53,585 bases of DNA from Lentisphaerae bacterium ADurb.Bin082 (GCA_002070945.1 MWEG01000039.1:1-53585), one strand, 5' to 3'. Shown: positions 24,959 through 35,610, counted from the stretch's first letter. Numbers and translations: made by a program. The notes: generated by a model from the letters alone, not told the origin.

Positions 24959-26524
24959 ATGAAAGATTTAACCAGCAGCGTCTATACCTTTGAGAAGCTC
25001 ATACGAGGCAATTATCTCTATGTGGACAAGACGGAGTATATCTGGAAACTAGTGCGACCTGCTTTCGGGATTTACTTCATGTCCCGCCCGCGCCGCTTTG
25101 GCAAATCGCTGACCATCTCCACTCTCAAGGCAGTATTCCAGGGGAAGAGAGACCTCTTCAAGGGTCTTGCCATCAGCAAAAAGAAATACGACTGGAAAGA
25201 ATACCCGGTCATCCATCTGGACATGGCGAACTGCGATGCCCGAATGCCACAGGCGCTGCGTAAATATTTTGCCCGAGTTTTGGCCGAGGCGGCTTCTGAG
25301 CACCAGGTTTCGGTTGACATCCATGAGGATGAACTGGCTGCCTCATTCGAATCTCTTATTCGGGCAATCGCGAACGCAAAAAAATCCCCGGTCGTCATTC
25401 TCCTTGACGAATATGACAAGCCGATTTTGAATGCGCTGGCGACGCCGGAGGCTGCGGCCTGCCGGGATGTCCTCAAGGGATTTTACTCCACGATCAAAAA
25501 ATGCGAAAGCCTTGAGCGGTTTGTGTTTGTCACTGGCGTCACCAAGTTTTCGCACGTCTCGCTCTTTTCCGACCTCAACAACTTGACTGACATCACGATG
25601 CATGCCGACTACGCCACCATGCTCGGCTACACGCAGGAGGAATTCGAGGAATACTTTGCGGAACGCCTGGATGACGCCGTGGATAAACTGAACATCCCGC
25701 ACGAGCAGCTCATTGCCGAAATCAAGGCATGGTATGACGGGTACCGTTTCGAGGAGAACTCGCCCACGGTGTACAATCCGGTGTCCCTGGCGCAGTTCTT
25801 CATTAACCAATGTAAATTTTCCAACTACTGGTTTGCGACGGGGACGCCTTCGTTCCTGCTGGAAGTGATCCGGAAGGCGAACTTCAACTTCGAGCGTGCG
25901 TTGAACGAGCCGGTCATGGGCTTTGCCTTCAATGCCTTCGAGATCGACCGGATTGACCCCCTGGCGCTCCTGCTGCAAACCGGCTACTTGACGATCAAGA
26001 GCTCATTTGTCGAGCTTGGCGAGACGCAGTACTACCTCGACTTCCCCAACCGCGAGGTGAAGGAGGCCTTCAAGACCTATCTGATCAGCGACTACAGCGC
26101 CATCCCGCAGGAAATCGTCGGCGCCAATGTATTCCAAATGATCAAGGCGATCAAGACGGGGGACATCCAGCACTTCATGGGCTTGCTGAAAACCTTTTTC
26201 GCCGCCGTGCAATACGATATCGCGATAGACACGGAAGGCCGGTTCCAGCTGCTGTTCTACTCGGTGTTCCTGCTGCTTGGCGTGCGAATTGAGGCGGAAT
26301 CGCGGACGAATGACGGGCGAATCGACGCCGTGATCCGGGAAGGGGACTGCATCTACATCTTTGAATTCAAGATGAATCAAAACGCCGAGGCAGCGCTGGC
26401 GCAAATCCGCGAAAAGGAATATTATCAGAAATATCAGCACGCCGGCAAGAAAATCGTCCTCATCGGCGCGAATTTTGACGCAGCCTCCAGGCAGATATCC
26501 GAGTGGAAAATCGAAGAGGCGTAA
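24959..26524 (+). CDS. AAA-ATPase-like / PD-(D/E)XK nuclease protein (DUF1703 type), copy 2
   Basis: A 521-residue paralogue of the protein at 6514-8073. The ATG at 24959 is chosen by alignment to copy 1 and because GGGGGA lies about eight bases upstream; an ATG at 24938 also exists. It has FMSRPRRFGKSLT, VVILLDEYDKPIL and the nuclease signature GRIDAV...IFEFKMN. It is nearly identical to copy 1 except for residues ~93-142, where the two are unrelated and this copy is two residues longer, accounting for the whole length difference. Divergent from the pseudopilin gene at 24482 and convergent with the 976-residue protein gene. Confidence 0.85.
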   Translation: MKDLTSSVYTFEKLIRGNYLYVDKTEYIWKLVRPAFGIYFMSRPRRFGKSLTISTLKAVFQGKRDLFKGLAISKKKYDWKEYPVIHLDMANCDARMPQALRKYFARVLAEAASEHQVSVDIHEDELAASFESLIRAIANAKKSPVVILLDEYDKPILNALATPEAAACRDVLKGFYSTIKKCESLERFVFVTGVTKFSHVSLFSDLNNLTDITMHADYATMLGYTQEEFEEYFAERLDDAVDKLNIPHEQLIAEIKAWYDGYRFEENSPTVYNPVSLAQFFINQCKFSNYWFATGTPSFLLEVIRKANFNFERALNEPVMGFAFNAFEIDRIDPLALLLQTGYLTIKSSFVELGETQYYLDFPNREVKEAFKTYLISDYSAIPQEIVGANVFQMIKAIKTGDIQHFMGLLKTFFAAVQYDIAIDTEGRFQLLFYSVFLLLGVRIEAESRTNDGRIDAVIREGDCIYIFEFKMNQNAEAALAQIREKEYYQKYQHAGKKIVLIGANFDAASRQISEWKIEEA

Positions 26525-26649
26525 GAATAGAGGCGAGGGGCGGGAAACTATTGTTTTATCCGCAGATTACGCTGATGACGCAGATTTTTTTGGGGGTGTT
26601 GTACAGGAAAACCATTCGCGCAGAAGCAAAATACCCCAAAGGAAAGAAA

Positions 26650-26745
26650 CCTAAAAGCCCCGGACAAGCGCCGCCCTGGGTGAGATGGTATATATTTGAA
26701 GCCCCGAAGGGATGACGCATAACCGTTTTAGAACTGACAGCGCTT
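26650..26745 (+). repeat. REP-like intergenic block (diverged)
   Basis: AAAAGCCCCGGACAAGCG, CCCTGGGTGAGATGG, then TATATTTGAAGCCCCGAAGG and GATGACGCATAACCG. It is a diverged member of the family at 1848 and 23560, lying just after the second ATPase/nuclease gene. Confidence 0.5.
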
Positions 26746-26792
26746 CTTTCCCAGATCAATCGCTGACTGATTACTCGCCCCTCGCCCCTTAC

Positions 26793-26908
26793 GAATTATG
26801 AATTACGAATTATGAATTATGAATTATGAAATGCGCCTCAGCATTCAACATTCAGCATTCAGCATTCAGCATTCAACATTCAGCATTCAGCATTCAGCCC
26901 CTCGCCCT
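26793..26908 (+). repeat. Heptamer composite array
   Basis: Five GAATTAT-type units, GAAATGCGCCTCA, eight GCATTCA/ACATTCA units and GCCCCTCGCCC. It abuts the stop codon of the minus-strand gene at 26909 and lies between convergent genes. Confidence 0.8.
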
Positions 26909-29839
26909 TTACTCTACCGTCGCTGCATGCCGGATGCGCAGGCTTCTCAGCAGTCCTTTGAAGAAGCGGGTGTCTTTGCCGACTTCGTAGACTGGCCAGG
27001 CATGGCCGCCGAAAATGGAAGGCTTGAAAAAGACGCCGCGTTCGCTGAATGGATACTCGCGGGAAGCTCCATCCACGCTGAATTTCATTGTTTTCAGGTC
27101 ATAGCTGACGCTGACTTTCGACCATTTCCCGTCTGGCAGCTCAAGTTCGGTCTGGAATTTCTCAATGGCGTTCTGGTTATTGATGCCGTCCACGCGGTAG
27201 GTAAAGGTGCCTTCCAGCTTGCCTTGCCGCCGGTACAGGTTGAGCGAGCCTCTATGGGAACTGCATGTGCGGAACAGCACCTGCTCGTCGTTCCCTTCCG
27301 GCTTGATTTCGAACTCCAGGGTGAAGCTGCCGTAAGGCAGGGACTCGCGGGGCAGGTTTATGTAATTCGCCTTGCCGTCAAACGCCAATACAGTGGCGTC
27401 ATCTGCTGTTCCCCAGGCTGGGGCCAGGCTTTCCCGCTCTGGGTGGTCCAGCAGCACCGGGCGCGGGCGGTTAAAGGGTTCAAGATAAATAAACCCGCCG
27501 CCGAGCTGGCCGTCAAAGAATGGCTCCCAGCTGTTTTTCAGCATGGCGCCGTGCGCACCGTCAAACTGGTACACTAGCTCGGGAATCCGGTCTTCCGCCA
27601 CTTCGACTGTCACTGCCTGACGTTTGGGCGCAGAGAACACGCTGTGCTGGACGGGTTTTCCGGTGGGACGCACGGGCATGATTGGGCGGCTTCGGTAAAT
27701 CCGTCCAGAACTGCTGATGGCCCGCAGCTGGTAGATGGGGAATCGGCTTCCTGTTTCCAGCACAGTGCTGATGCTCGCCTGTTTCTGCCGAAGCGGCACT
27801 GGGATATCCACGAGGTTTTTGGCGATGGCCAGGTCCAGGCGGGAGGTGTCGTCAAAGACCTTGGCCATTTTGCCCAGTTCCAGCAGCTTGCCCACATTAA
27901 AGGAATGTTTGCCCAGCCCGGAGGCGTCGATGTCAAGGACAGCGTCTGCGGCGACGTCTTTCGGGACCGTGATGAAGAAAGGATAGCGGTAGTAGTAGTC
28001 GATATAGTAGTACTGCACGGTCACTTGATTGTCGACTATCGGCGGGTCTGGCGCTTCTGACTTGTAGCGGTGGCATTCACGGAACCATTGCCAGCCTGGC
28101 GCATTGCGGACTTCGAAAATCATTTTCTGGGTGGAGGGGCTGAAAGCGGTGAAAGAACCTTCGATGATGATATTTTTCTCAGGGTCGTATTTATTTTCCC
28201 GGTCGACGGCGTAGACCTCGCTTTCGCTGTCCAGCACTTCCAGCTGCATCAGCTCTTCGCTCGGTGACTCGGCGCTGGCGTCAACACGGTAGGTGCCTGG
28301 CGCATCGCCTTTTTTCACGTCAAAGCTCGCTGTCAGCGGCAGCACGTCACGCAACGGCTGCATGATTTCCTTGTAGTTCCAGCAGACGCTCGGGTGAATC
28401 CGGTTGTACTGCATAGCGAAAACCCGCTCTTGGCCAGCTGTGTTGACGACTCGGAGTTCCGGCAACAGCAGGAAGTATGCCGCCAGCTGTTCGGTCGGGA
28501 TTTCATAATTGACCACTTTTATTTCGCTGAGCTTGAAAGTTTCCTCTGGGAAGACTTTCAGCGCGTTGCCGTCATAGTCGCGCACTGTCAGCTGAACTCG
28601 GTATTCGCTGTTGTCTGTGTCTGAATCCGGGATGTTCAGCAGTTCGTAGCGCAGCGTGTCGCCCAGGCGCAGCACTTGCCGCGAGCAGAACACCAGGTTG
28701 GGTACTGACAGGTCGTCGCCTTCGGCTGGCGCTGTCGGCTGTCCGCGCATTTTTCGTGCGTAGAAGCGGATCAGGCGCTGCATAGTCAGGCCGTTGTTGA
28801 CGGTTGGCTGGAAATGGGTGTTTTCGTTGGCTTCGTTCCATTCGAAGAACACGATCACATCCGGGTTCAGCAGCAACAGCGAGTCCATGGCCAGCCGGAA
28901 CGCCACAGTGCCGTATTCACCGGAGTTGTTGCCGGTGAAATGGTTCACATAGCCTTTCCTGATATATGCGCCGACCAGCTTGTCTTTGTACTGGGGCAAC
29001 GCCGTCAATTCCAGGACCAGCGGCACAATGCAATCACGGTAGTAGGCAGATGTCGGGACTGAGGTGTAATCCCCGCTGATGCGGCTCTCTTCGGTCGGGG
29101 ACACCATCAGCCCACCGCAGCAGTCCATGGTCGCTGCCAGAAGTTCGCGCAGCTGCCCCATTTCCTCTGTGGTCAGCTTGCCATTTTTGTCATAGAGCTG
29201 CCGGAAACGCAAATCAGCCGGCTCGGAGAAAATAATCGGCTCGACCGATGTTTTTTCGTGCAGGCTTTTCGCCAACTCGCGCAACGTCTCCGTGCCAGCC
29301 GAGGCAGAATGATAGGCCCAGATGGGAATCTTCCCGTTGACCCGCAAGGTATATGGCGACGCGACCGCTATTTCATAATTTTTCTGGTAGAGGTCAAGCC
29401 ATTGCTGGCTCGGCTTTCCGGCATAGCCGGCTCCGCACATATAGGTGAAACCGGAATAGGGCTTCACCTCGTCAAGGGACTGCAATTGCTCCTTGTACAA
29501 GTTGATGTGCCCGGAGGGATTGGACAACATGACAAATCCGTCAATCTCGTACTTTCCGACGATTTCGACATTGCGCAGAAAGCTGTCGCGGTAGCTTTTG
29601 CCTTCTCGCAAGCTGCTGTCATGGAATAAGGGGCGGTCGATCCAGTAATGCAGGTAGTTCTCCACCAGGCGGTAGCTCTGGTATTCAGCATAAAAAAGGG
29701 GTTGGGGCAGCATGCGTTGGCGCATGGTCTGGAAAGTGGGTTTTTCCTCCTGGCGATTGTACATGAGTTCTGCTCCATGCAGGGAGAGGCCGAAAAAAAC
29801 GGCTGACAATAGGGCGATTTTTCGTATTTTCATGCTCAC
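26909..29839 (-). CDS. Large exported GH99/WbsX-like protein with ConA-like C-terminus
   Basis: A 976-residue protein. A GTG at 29839 overlaps the stop of the pseudopilin gene and sits at good spacing from GGAGGGGG; an ATG at 29833 is the alternative. Either way a signal peptide follows ([20 protein letters not shown]). Residues ~30-370 look like a barrel of the GH71/GH99/WbsX type: [47 protein letters not shown], and [19 protein letters not shown], which recalls the WNEWxEG...P motif. A beta-rich middle follows, then a C-terminal LamG/ConA-like domain (~790-976: [28 protein letters not shown] split over two strands, [10 protein letters not shown]). Third gene of a LacI-pseudopilin-enzyme operon. 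Confidence 0.7.
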   Translation of the reverse strand: MSMKIRKIALLSAVFFGLSLHGAELMYNRQEEKPTFQTMRQRMLPQPLFYAEYQSYRLVENYLHYWIDRPLFHDSSLREGKSYRDSFLRNVEIVGKYEIDGFVMLSNPSGHINLYKEQLQSLDEVKPYSGFTYMCGAGYAGKPSQQWLDLYQKNYEIAVASPYTLRVNGKIPIWAYHSASAGTETLRELAKSLHEKTSVEPIIFSEPADLRFRQLYDKNGKLTTEEMGQLRELLAATMDCCGGLMVSPTEESRISGDYTSVPTSAYYRDCIVPLVLELTALPQYKDKLVGAYIRKGYVNHFTGNNSGEYGTVAFRLAMDSLLLLNPDVIVFFEWNEANENTHFQPTVNNGLTMQRLIRFYARKMRGQPTAPAEGDDLSVPNLVFCSRQVLRLGDTLRYELLNIPDSDTDNSEYRVQLTVRDYDGNALKVFPEETFKLSEIKVVNYEIPTEQLAAYFLLLPELRVVNTAGQERVFAMQYNRIHPSVCWNYKEIMQPLRDVLPLTASFDVKKGDAPGTYRVDASAESPSEELMQLEVLDSESEVYAVDRENKYDPEKNIIIEGSFTAFSPSTQKMIFEVRNAPGWQWFRECHRYKSEAPDPPIVDNQVTVQYYYIDYYYRYPFFITVPKDVAADAVLDIDASGLGKHSFNVGKLLELGKMAKVFDDTSRLDLAIAKNLVDIPVPLRQKQASISTVLETGSRFPIYQLRAISSSGRIYRSRPIMPVRPTGKPVQHSVFSAPKRQAVTVEVAEDRIPELVYQFDGAHGAMLKNSWEPFFDGQLGGGFIYLEPFNRPRPVLLDHPERESLAPAWGTADDATVLAFDGKANYINLPRESLPYGSFTLEFEIKPEGNDEQVLFRTCSSHRGSLNLYRRQGKLEGTFTYRVDGINNQNAIEKFQTELELPDGKWSKVSVSYDLKTMKFSVDGASREYPFSERGVFFKPSIFGGHAWPVYEVGKDTRFFKGLLRSLRIRHAATVE

Positions 29840-30540
29840 CAGTTCCCCCTCCAGAATTCATGGGCAGGATTGACAGCAGCTAGGCTGCGGAGTTCGTTCA
29901 TCGTCCTATAGTCGGTGTGCCCGTCAAAAAACACGAAGTTGGTGCCGTTTTCGTGTATTGGAGCCAGGTATTCCAGCGTGACGGCGTCCTTGCGACGGTA
30001 ATAGTGGGCAGAAATCCAATCATTTCTGGTGCAAGCAAACAGAGATACGGCGGACGGACTCTGCAAGGTGGTCACCAGGCGGTTGGCAAACAAATAGCTG
30101 TTTCCGCGCCAATTGAGACTGCCGCATTGAGTGATGTTCGCGCCATAGTCGCCGAGTCTTCCAACCGCACCCTTGCGGAGTCCGTAGTGGGTCCCGTAGG
30201 TGCGAATCGCCAGAGCGCTCCCCATGCCCGGACATTCAAAGACCTTGGCAGTCCCCCCAGCATAATCCCAGAAGTGGTCGACCCAACTGAGGTCTAGATC
30301 CACACTACTGGGAAAATGATCAATGTATGCCGCTGTATAGTCATCATTGTCCGAAGTGTACAAGAAGTGCGCCAGGCCTAATTGCTTATGGTTGTTGACG
30401 CAGCCGATCCGCGTGGCTTTGCTGCGCGCCTTGCTCAAGGCAGGAAGCAACATCGCAGCCAGAATCGCGATGATCGCAATGACGACTAAAAGCTCAATGA
30501 GAGTGAAAAAGTCACGTGGCGGAACTGCTTTTTTTTTCAT
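29836..30540 (-). CDS. Prepilin-like exported protein (pseudopilin)
   Basis: A 234-residue protein. Its ATG overlaps the stop of the LacI gene (ATGA), with AGGAAGC as ribosome site. Leader [10 protein letters not shown], then [17 protein letters not shown] with Phe at -1 and Glu at +5, [20 protein letters not shown], and [19 protein letters not shown] near the C-terminus, ending HEFWRGNW. It is the closest relative of the protein at 23775-24482. The stop overlaps the GTG start of the 976-residue protein, so regulator, pseudopilin and enzyme are translationally coupled. Confidence 0.8.
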   Translation of the reverse strand: MKKKAVPPRDFFTLIELLVVIAIIAILAAMLLPALSKARSKATRIGCVNNHKQLGLAHFLYTSDNDDYTAAYIDHFPSSVDLDLSWVDHFWDYAGGTAKVFECPGMGSALAIRTYGTHYGLRKGAVGRLGDYGANITQCGSLNWRGNSYLFANRLVTTLQSPSAVSLFACTRNDWISAHYYRRKDAVTLEYLAPIHENGTNFVFFDGHTDYRTMNELRSLAAVNPAHEFWRGNW

Positions 30541-31733
30541 GGTGCTTCCTTTCGCTGGTTGTTTTGGTGATGTGGATGTAATCGGTTAGACGCTGTCTCG
30601 CCGTCTTTCTTCTTTATAGGCTTGTGCCGCGCAATAAAATCCTCGTAAGTCACGACGCGATCGCTGAAACGCTCCTCCAAAAACAGCATATCCCGGGACC
30701 AGCCCAGTACGGGAGGCGGTTCGCATGGACAACCACAGCTTCCGCCTTGGAAGAACACCGGTTTGATGAAGCGATGGAGGCGGGGAATGTCGCAGCCGCT
30801 TTCCTTTTTTTCGATTCGCTCTAACAGCAATTCCAGCGCCGTAGAGCTGATTACGTCGTACGACTGAGAAATCGTGGACAAGGGCGGATCAGTCAGATAA
30901 GCGAATGCGTTGCCGTCATAGCCAATCAGCGTAAAATCCTCCGGCACCCGGATGCCGTTCCGGCGCAAAAAGGGCATTGCGCGCGCTGCCACGAAATCGT
31001 TGGACATCAAGCCGCAAGTGCAGCCCCCCTCCCGAATCAGCGATAGCAAATGCCCTTCAACTGGCTCCGAAAGGTACATCGCTTCAATGACGCTCAGGTT
31101 CTCATCGGGAAGACCAGCCTCCTGCCAAGCCTGGCGCAGCCCAGTGAACTTGTCGTGAGTTTGGCTATGGATGCGGGTGCAGACATAGACGGCCTTCTGG
31201 TGCCCATGCGACAGCAGGTGAAGACCAGCCATGTAGCCGCCCGCAGCCAAGTCAGGATACAAATCGCCATCCCGGTTGCCAAGCATGTCGTATTGCTGCA
31301 AAACAACTGTGGGAATCTGGATGAGTTCAAGGGCTTGCGACGGAAGACGCCCAAGGACAATCACGCCATCAGGAGAACGACGAAGCATGTTGCCAACATC
31401 GCGGCAGTATTCATCGTCAGTCCGAGTAAAAGAAGTGTCAATTAAAAGCTGATAGTTGAACCGGACGGCATTGTGCAAAAACTGAGCGGCTAAGACCGAC
31501 GTCGAGTATTGGCTTACATCGGCGTTGAAAATCGCAATCGCACGAGATGCCTTGCCAGAAAGAACCTGCGCAGTCAAATTAGGAATGTAACCAAGCTCGC
31601 GAGCAGCAGACTCAATCTCCTCACGCTTAGAGTCAGATATGCGCATGCTGCCCTTGGAACCATTCAAAACCATGGAAACCAAAGGACGAGAAACACCAAC
31701 ACGATCAGCTATCTGCTGTAAAGTAACACGCAT
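30537..31733 (-). CDS. LacI-family transcriptional regulator
   Basis: A 398-residue repressor. N-terminal LacI helix-turn-helix ([22 protein letters not shown], with the hinge-side [20 protein letters not shown]). Residues ~60-340 form the sugar-sensing fold ([78 protein letters not shown]). Unusual: a cysteine cluster [10 protein letters not shown] near residue 335 and a basic, His/Gln-rich tail. The start ATG at 31733 follows AGTAACACGC only, a weak site. TTAACCGGTTAA 35 bases upstream suggests autoregulation. First gene of a coupled operon. Confidence 0.9.
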   Translation of the reverse strand: MRVTLQQIADRVGVSRPLVSMVLNGSKGSMRISDSKREEIESAARELGYIPNLTAQVLSGKASRAIAIFNADVSQYSTSVLAAQFLHNAVRFNYQLLIDTSFTRTDDEYCRDVGNMLRRSPDGVIVLGRLPSQALELIQIPTVVLQQYDMLGNRDGDLYPDLAAGGYMAGLHLLSHGHQKAVYVCTRIHSQTHDKFTGLRQAWQEAGLPDENLSVIEAMYLSEPVEGHLLSLIREGGCTCGLMSNDFVAARAMPFLRRNGIRVPEDFTLIGYDGNAFAYLTDPPLSTISQSYDVISSTALELLLERIEKKESGCDIPRLHRFIKPVFFQGGSCGCPCEPPPVLGWSRDMLFLEERFSDRVVTYEDFIARHKPIKKKDGETASNRLHPHHQNNQRKEAP

Positions 31734-31767
31734 AATTAATGAATAATGAATAATGAAAATAACTTGG

Positions 31768-31825
31768 TTAACCGGTTAATCAGGGTTATAACTAAAAATC
31801 TAACATGCTTTTAGCGCATTGTCAA
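31768..31825 (-). promoter_or_regulatory. Promoter and LacI-type operator of the LacI module
   Basis: On the minus strand TTGACA, 17 bases, TAGATT (31797-31825), then the perfect 12-base palindrome TTAACCGGTTAA (31768-31779), about 20 bases downstream of the -10 box. It resembles the control region at 24652-24696, including a shared GCxxxTAAAAGC-type spacer. Confidence 0.65.
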
Positions 31826-32054
31826 CTCGGTTTCTTGATTTTTGGTGATTTATTTTTTTGGTGGGGGATTGGCAATCTTTTGCTTGCCGCAAGTGGTGTC
31901 GTTGGGGGACGCTCGCAGTGGACATAGTACTACTATCGGCCAAAATCTTGTTTTTTGTGAAAGATTTCTGGAAAACCAATCTTCAAGTCATTGGTATACA
32001 ATACGTAACAATAATTCTGCACGAAGCCCCGACAACATGTTTTCAGCACTAACT

Positions 32055-32143
32055 GTAGTGCCCCTACGGGGCACCAGTTTAGGGGGTATGCTTCCCCCAG
32101 GCTAAAGCCTGGGGTTAAGCATGGTTAAGTGCCTACGGCGCAA
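32055..32143 (+). repeat. 89-bp three-stem repeat, copy 2
   Basis: Begins GTAGTGCCCC and ends CGGCGCAA. Stems: GTGCCCC-TAC-GGGGCAC; CCCCAGGCT-AA-AGCCTGGGG; GTGCC-TAC-GGCGC. Base changes against copies 1 and 3 are paired or wobble. Confidence 0.8.
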
Positions 32144-32400
32144 AGGAATGTGACTTTAAGTATGATGCATCTGTCCCGGCTGGAAGCCTGTGGAAGCCTG
32201 TGGGGGACGCGTGTTTTCGCTCTACCGTCCACCAACGTCCGCAGCTGCAGAGCTGCAAATGCCCTGAAGGGGCGAGACATACCAGCCCAGGGCGAGCCGA
32301 CCTGCTAGGGTCGGCGACGCCCTGGGTGAGGCGATGTATAATTTTGAGTCCTGAAAGGGCGAGACAAAAATGCCGCTGTGGCTAAAAGACAACATAAAGG
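32144..32400 (+). repeat. Composite repeat tail with REP-like palindromes
   Basis: Follows the 89-bp element in the same way as at 20687-20890 (GGAATGTGACTTTAAG, CCTGTGGAAGCCTGTGG, ACCGTCCACCAACGTCC). It ends in the REP-like CCCAGGGC...GCCCTGGGTGAGGCG followed by TATAATTTTGAGTCC. The 31734-32667 spacer otherwise holds GTGGAC repeats (32440-32490) and a terminator; no gene was seen. Confidence 0.6.
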
Positions 32401-32583
32401 CATACAAGTATTCATCACAAGATTTCGTACATTAGGTTGTGGACGGCGTAGTCCACCCTAGGGACGTGGTGGACATAGTGGACGGCGGCAAGCGTATGTA
32501 GTTCAGGGCAAGTTCTCGCTCTCGCCCCTAATTCACGCCTCCGTCCAGTGTCGGCACTTCAGTGCCGGAGCTCGCCCCTCGCA

Positions 32584-32629
32584 CAAAAAAACCGGGCAGG
32601 TTCGGCGTGCTTGCCGATCCTGCCCGGTT
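32584..32629 (-). terminator. Intrinsic terminator of the GAPDH gene
   Basis: On the minus strand AACCGGGCAGG, an 18-base loop that can itself pair partly (CGGC/GCCG), CCTGCCCGGTT and a run of T. It lies about 40 bases after the stop of the gene ending at 32668. Confidence 0.85.
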
Positions 32630-32667
32630 ATTGCAGTCGTTGTCAGCGGGAGGTTCCGCCGTGAGCG

Positions 32668-33678
<1,011 letters not shown>

Positions 33679-33756
33679 TTACTCCTTAGATATTATCTGC
33701 GATTTGATGGCGAAGGCTCGACGAGAGCCGGAAAATTGCCTGCGAAAACAGTTTCT

Positions 33757-33784
33757 AATATATATGCGGAAATTCAGTTTTCAA
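33757..33784 (-). promoter_or_regulatory. Probable promoter of the active GAPDH gene
   Basis: Minus strand TTGAAA, 16 bases, TATATT. The aligned spacer of the paralogue has TTGAAA, 16 bases, TTATGT at 35152-35179. Confidence 0.5.
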
Positions 33785-33839
33785 TGCCGGAAGCCAGGAT
33801 TAGGAGCCAATCGTGTAGCGGCTACTGGTTGATGCAGGG

Positions 33840-33903
33840 TGAGGGGCGAGGGGCTGAATGCCGAGTGCTGAATGCCGAATGCCGAGTGCTGAGGCGCATT
33901 TGT
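33840..33903 (-). repeat. Heptamer array, inverted half-composite
   Basis: GAGGGGCGAGGGGC, five TGAATGC/CGAGTGC-type units and TGAGGCGCATTT: the reverse complement of the GAAATGCGCCTCA-(GCATTCA)n-GCCCCTCGCCCC part of the composite arrays, without the GAATTAT half. Located between the two GAPDH genes; the rest of 33670-34059 holds leader sequence and duplicated 3' sequence. Confidence 0.75.
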
Positions 33904-34059
33904 CATTAGAGGACTTGCGGGAATCTGGATGGGATAGGACGAGGGGTGGCGTCGCTTTATGGCTTAACGTTCAATTGGGTGACTGGTTGCGGACTGGCGA
34001 GATTGCCGCTTTTGCCCGGTTGCCGCAGTCGTTGCCAGCTAGAGGTTTTGCCGAGAACG

Positions 34060-35064
34060 TCATTTCGCGATGACTTTGGCCATTTCGATGATTTTGCTGG
34101 AGTAGGACCACTCGTTGTCATACCAGGCGATGACTTTGACGAAGGTCGGGTCCAGGGCGATGCCGGCCTTGGCGTCAAAGATGCAGGTACGCGCGTCGCC
34201 GCGAAAGTCGGTGGCGACGACCGGGTCTTCCGTGTAGCCGAGAACTCCCTTCAGTTCGCCCTCGGAGGCGGCCTTCATGGCTGCGCAAATTTCGTCGTAG
34301 CTGACGGCTTTCTCCAGCTCGACGGTCAGGTCGATGACGGACACGTCTGAAGTCGGGATGAGCATGGTTATGCCGGTCAGTTTCTTGTTTAGGCACGGCA
34401 GGATTTTGCCGACCACCCTGGCGGTGCCAGTGCGGAACGTAATGATGTTTTCCAGGGTGCCGCGGCCGCCGCGCCAGGATGGCCTGCACGGGCCGTCCAC
34501 CGTTTTCTGGGTGGCTGCGGTGGCGTGGACAATTGTCGCCAGGCCGCGCTTGATGCCGAAATGCTCGTGCAGAACCTTGGCGAGCGGCGCCAGGCAGGTG
34601 GTGTCGCTGGAAGCATTGGAAATGATGTCCTGGCCAGCATACGACTTGTGGTTGACGCCGTAAACGAACATCGGGGTGTCGTAGTCCGTAGGCAAGGCCG
34701 ATATGATGACTTTCTTGGCGCCGGCGGTGATGTGCTGGCGGGCCAAGGCGTCACTACGGAAGATGCCGGTGGATTCGACCACGATCTCGGCGCCGACTTC
34801 GTCCCACTTCAGGTCGATGGGAGACTTTTCAGAGGTGAGGCGGATTTTTTTGCCGTTGACGATCAGGAAATTGCCGTCGACCTCGACGTCGCCCTTGAAG
34901 CGTCCGTGTACCGAGTCGTATTTCAGCAGGTAGGCGAGGTGGTCGGGGTCGAGAAGGTCATTGATGCCGACGACCTCGACCTGGCCGACGAAGTTTTCCA
35001 CGGCGGCACGGAAGACCGTGCGCCCGGTCCGGCCAAATCCATTGATGCCAATTTTGATAGCCAT
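34060..35064 (-). CDS. GAPDH paralogue lacking the catalytic cysteine (pseudoenzyme)
   Basis: A 334-residue protein, full length and without frameshift. It is a tandem copy of the gene at 32668-33669. The NAD-binding part is kept ([30 protein letters not shown]), as are the His of IVHATAATQ and WYDNEW. The active-site string NASCTTNC has become NASSDTTC, so the nucleophile is Ser153. The phosphate-binding Arg is Leu235 (GITMLIPT instead of GMSMRVPT), and SSTGAAKA is FRTGTARV. It should not catalyse the normal oxidation. The intact frame and conserved surface motifs argue for a kept, different role (NAD-binding, subunit, regulator) or very recent decay. No terminator like that of the active gene follows. 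Confidence 0.9.
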   Translation of the reverse strand: MAIKIGINGFGRTGRTVFRAAVENFVGQVEVVGINDLLDPDHLAYLLKYDSVHGRFKGDVEVDGNFLIVNGKKIRLTSEKSPIDLKWDEVGAEIVVESTGIFRSDALARQHITAGAKKVIISALPTDYDTPMFVYGVNHKSYAGQDIISNASSDTTCLAPLAKVLHEHFGIKRGLATIVHATAATQKTVDGPCRPSWRGGRGTLENIITFRTGTARVVGKILPCLNKKLTGITMLIPTSDVSVIDLTVELEKAVSYDEICAAMKAASEGELKGVLGYTEDPVVATDFRGDARTCIFDAKAGIALDPTFVKVIAWYDNEWSYSSKIIEMAKVIAK

Positions 35065-35151
35065 ATTACGTCTTGCTCCTTAGGATATGACCTGCGATTG
35101 ATGGCGAAGACCTGGCGAGAACCGGAACATTGTCTGCAAGAATAGCTTTCA

Positions 35152-35179
35152 ACATAATACATGGAAATTCGTTTTTCAA
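35152..35179 (-). promoter_or_regulatory. Probable promoter of the GAPDH paralogue
   Basis: Minus strand TTGAAA, 16 bases, TTATGT, at the position equivalent to 33757-33784. The whole leader (about 110 bases) aligns between the two genes, so the duplication took the promoter along. Confidence 0.45.
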
Positions 35180-35317
35180 GGCCGGAGGCCAGGGCTAAGG
35201 GGCGCCGCGGAAAATGGCGGGGCCAAGGCAAGAGCAGGAAGACAAGGTTTGTTATTGTGTGAAATCCTGTGACAGAAAGAGAGATTTGGCGCAGTGATTG
35301 TGCTGGTAGACGTCCCG

Positions 35318-35406
35318 GTAGTGCCCCTACTGGGCACCAGTTTTGGGGCATGCCTCCCCCCAGGCTAAAGCCTGGGGTTAAGCATGGTTAAGCGCCTACG
35401 GCGCAA
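35318..35406 (+). repeat. 89-bp three-stem repeat, copy 3
   Basis: Begins GTAGTGCCCCTACTGGGCAC and ends CGGCGCAA. Stems 2 (CCCCAGGCT/AGCCTGGGG) and 3 (GCGCC-TAC-GGCGC) are perfect; stem 1 keeps six pairs. Unlike copies 1 and 2 it has no composite tail, so the 89-bp core is the unit. The rest of the 35065-35610 spacer shows no gene. Confidence 0.8.
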
Positions 35407-35610
35407 AATGCATGCACAACTGCCTGTTAAGCAGCTCACTATGATAGCGGCAATATATGATTGCTTAGGCTATATTTTGACAGTACACGCAGGAGTCATA
35501 GTCATCCGATGAGACCAATTCCATATTACGGCAGTCTGAAGGTCTGCAAGCATTTATCACAAAACTTCGCACATTAGCCAAGGTTTTCGCAAAACAAATT
35601 TTTTCGTGGA

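Noticed and set aside
34060..35064. Sequencing error as cause of the missing GAPDH cysteine
   Set aside because: At least three functional sites differ in frame ([21 protein letters not shown]) with no net frameshift, which a read error would not produce.
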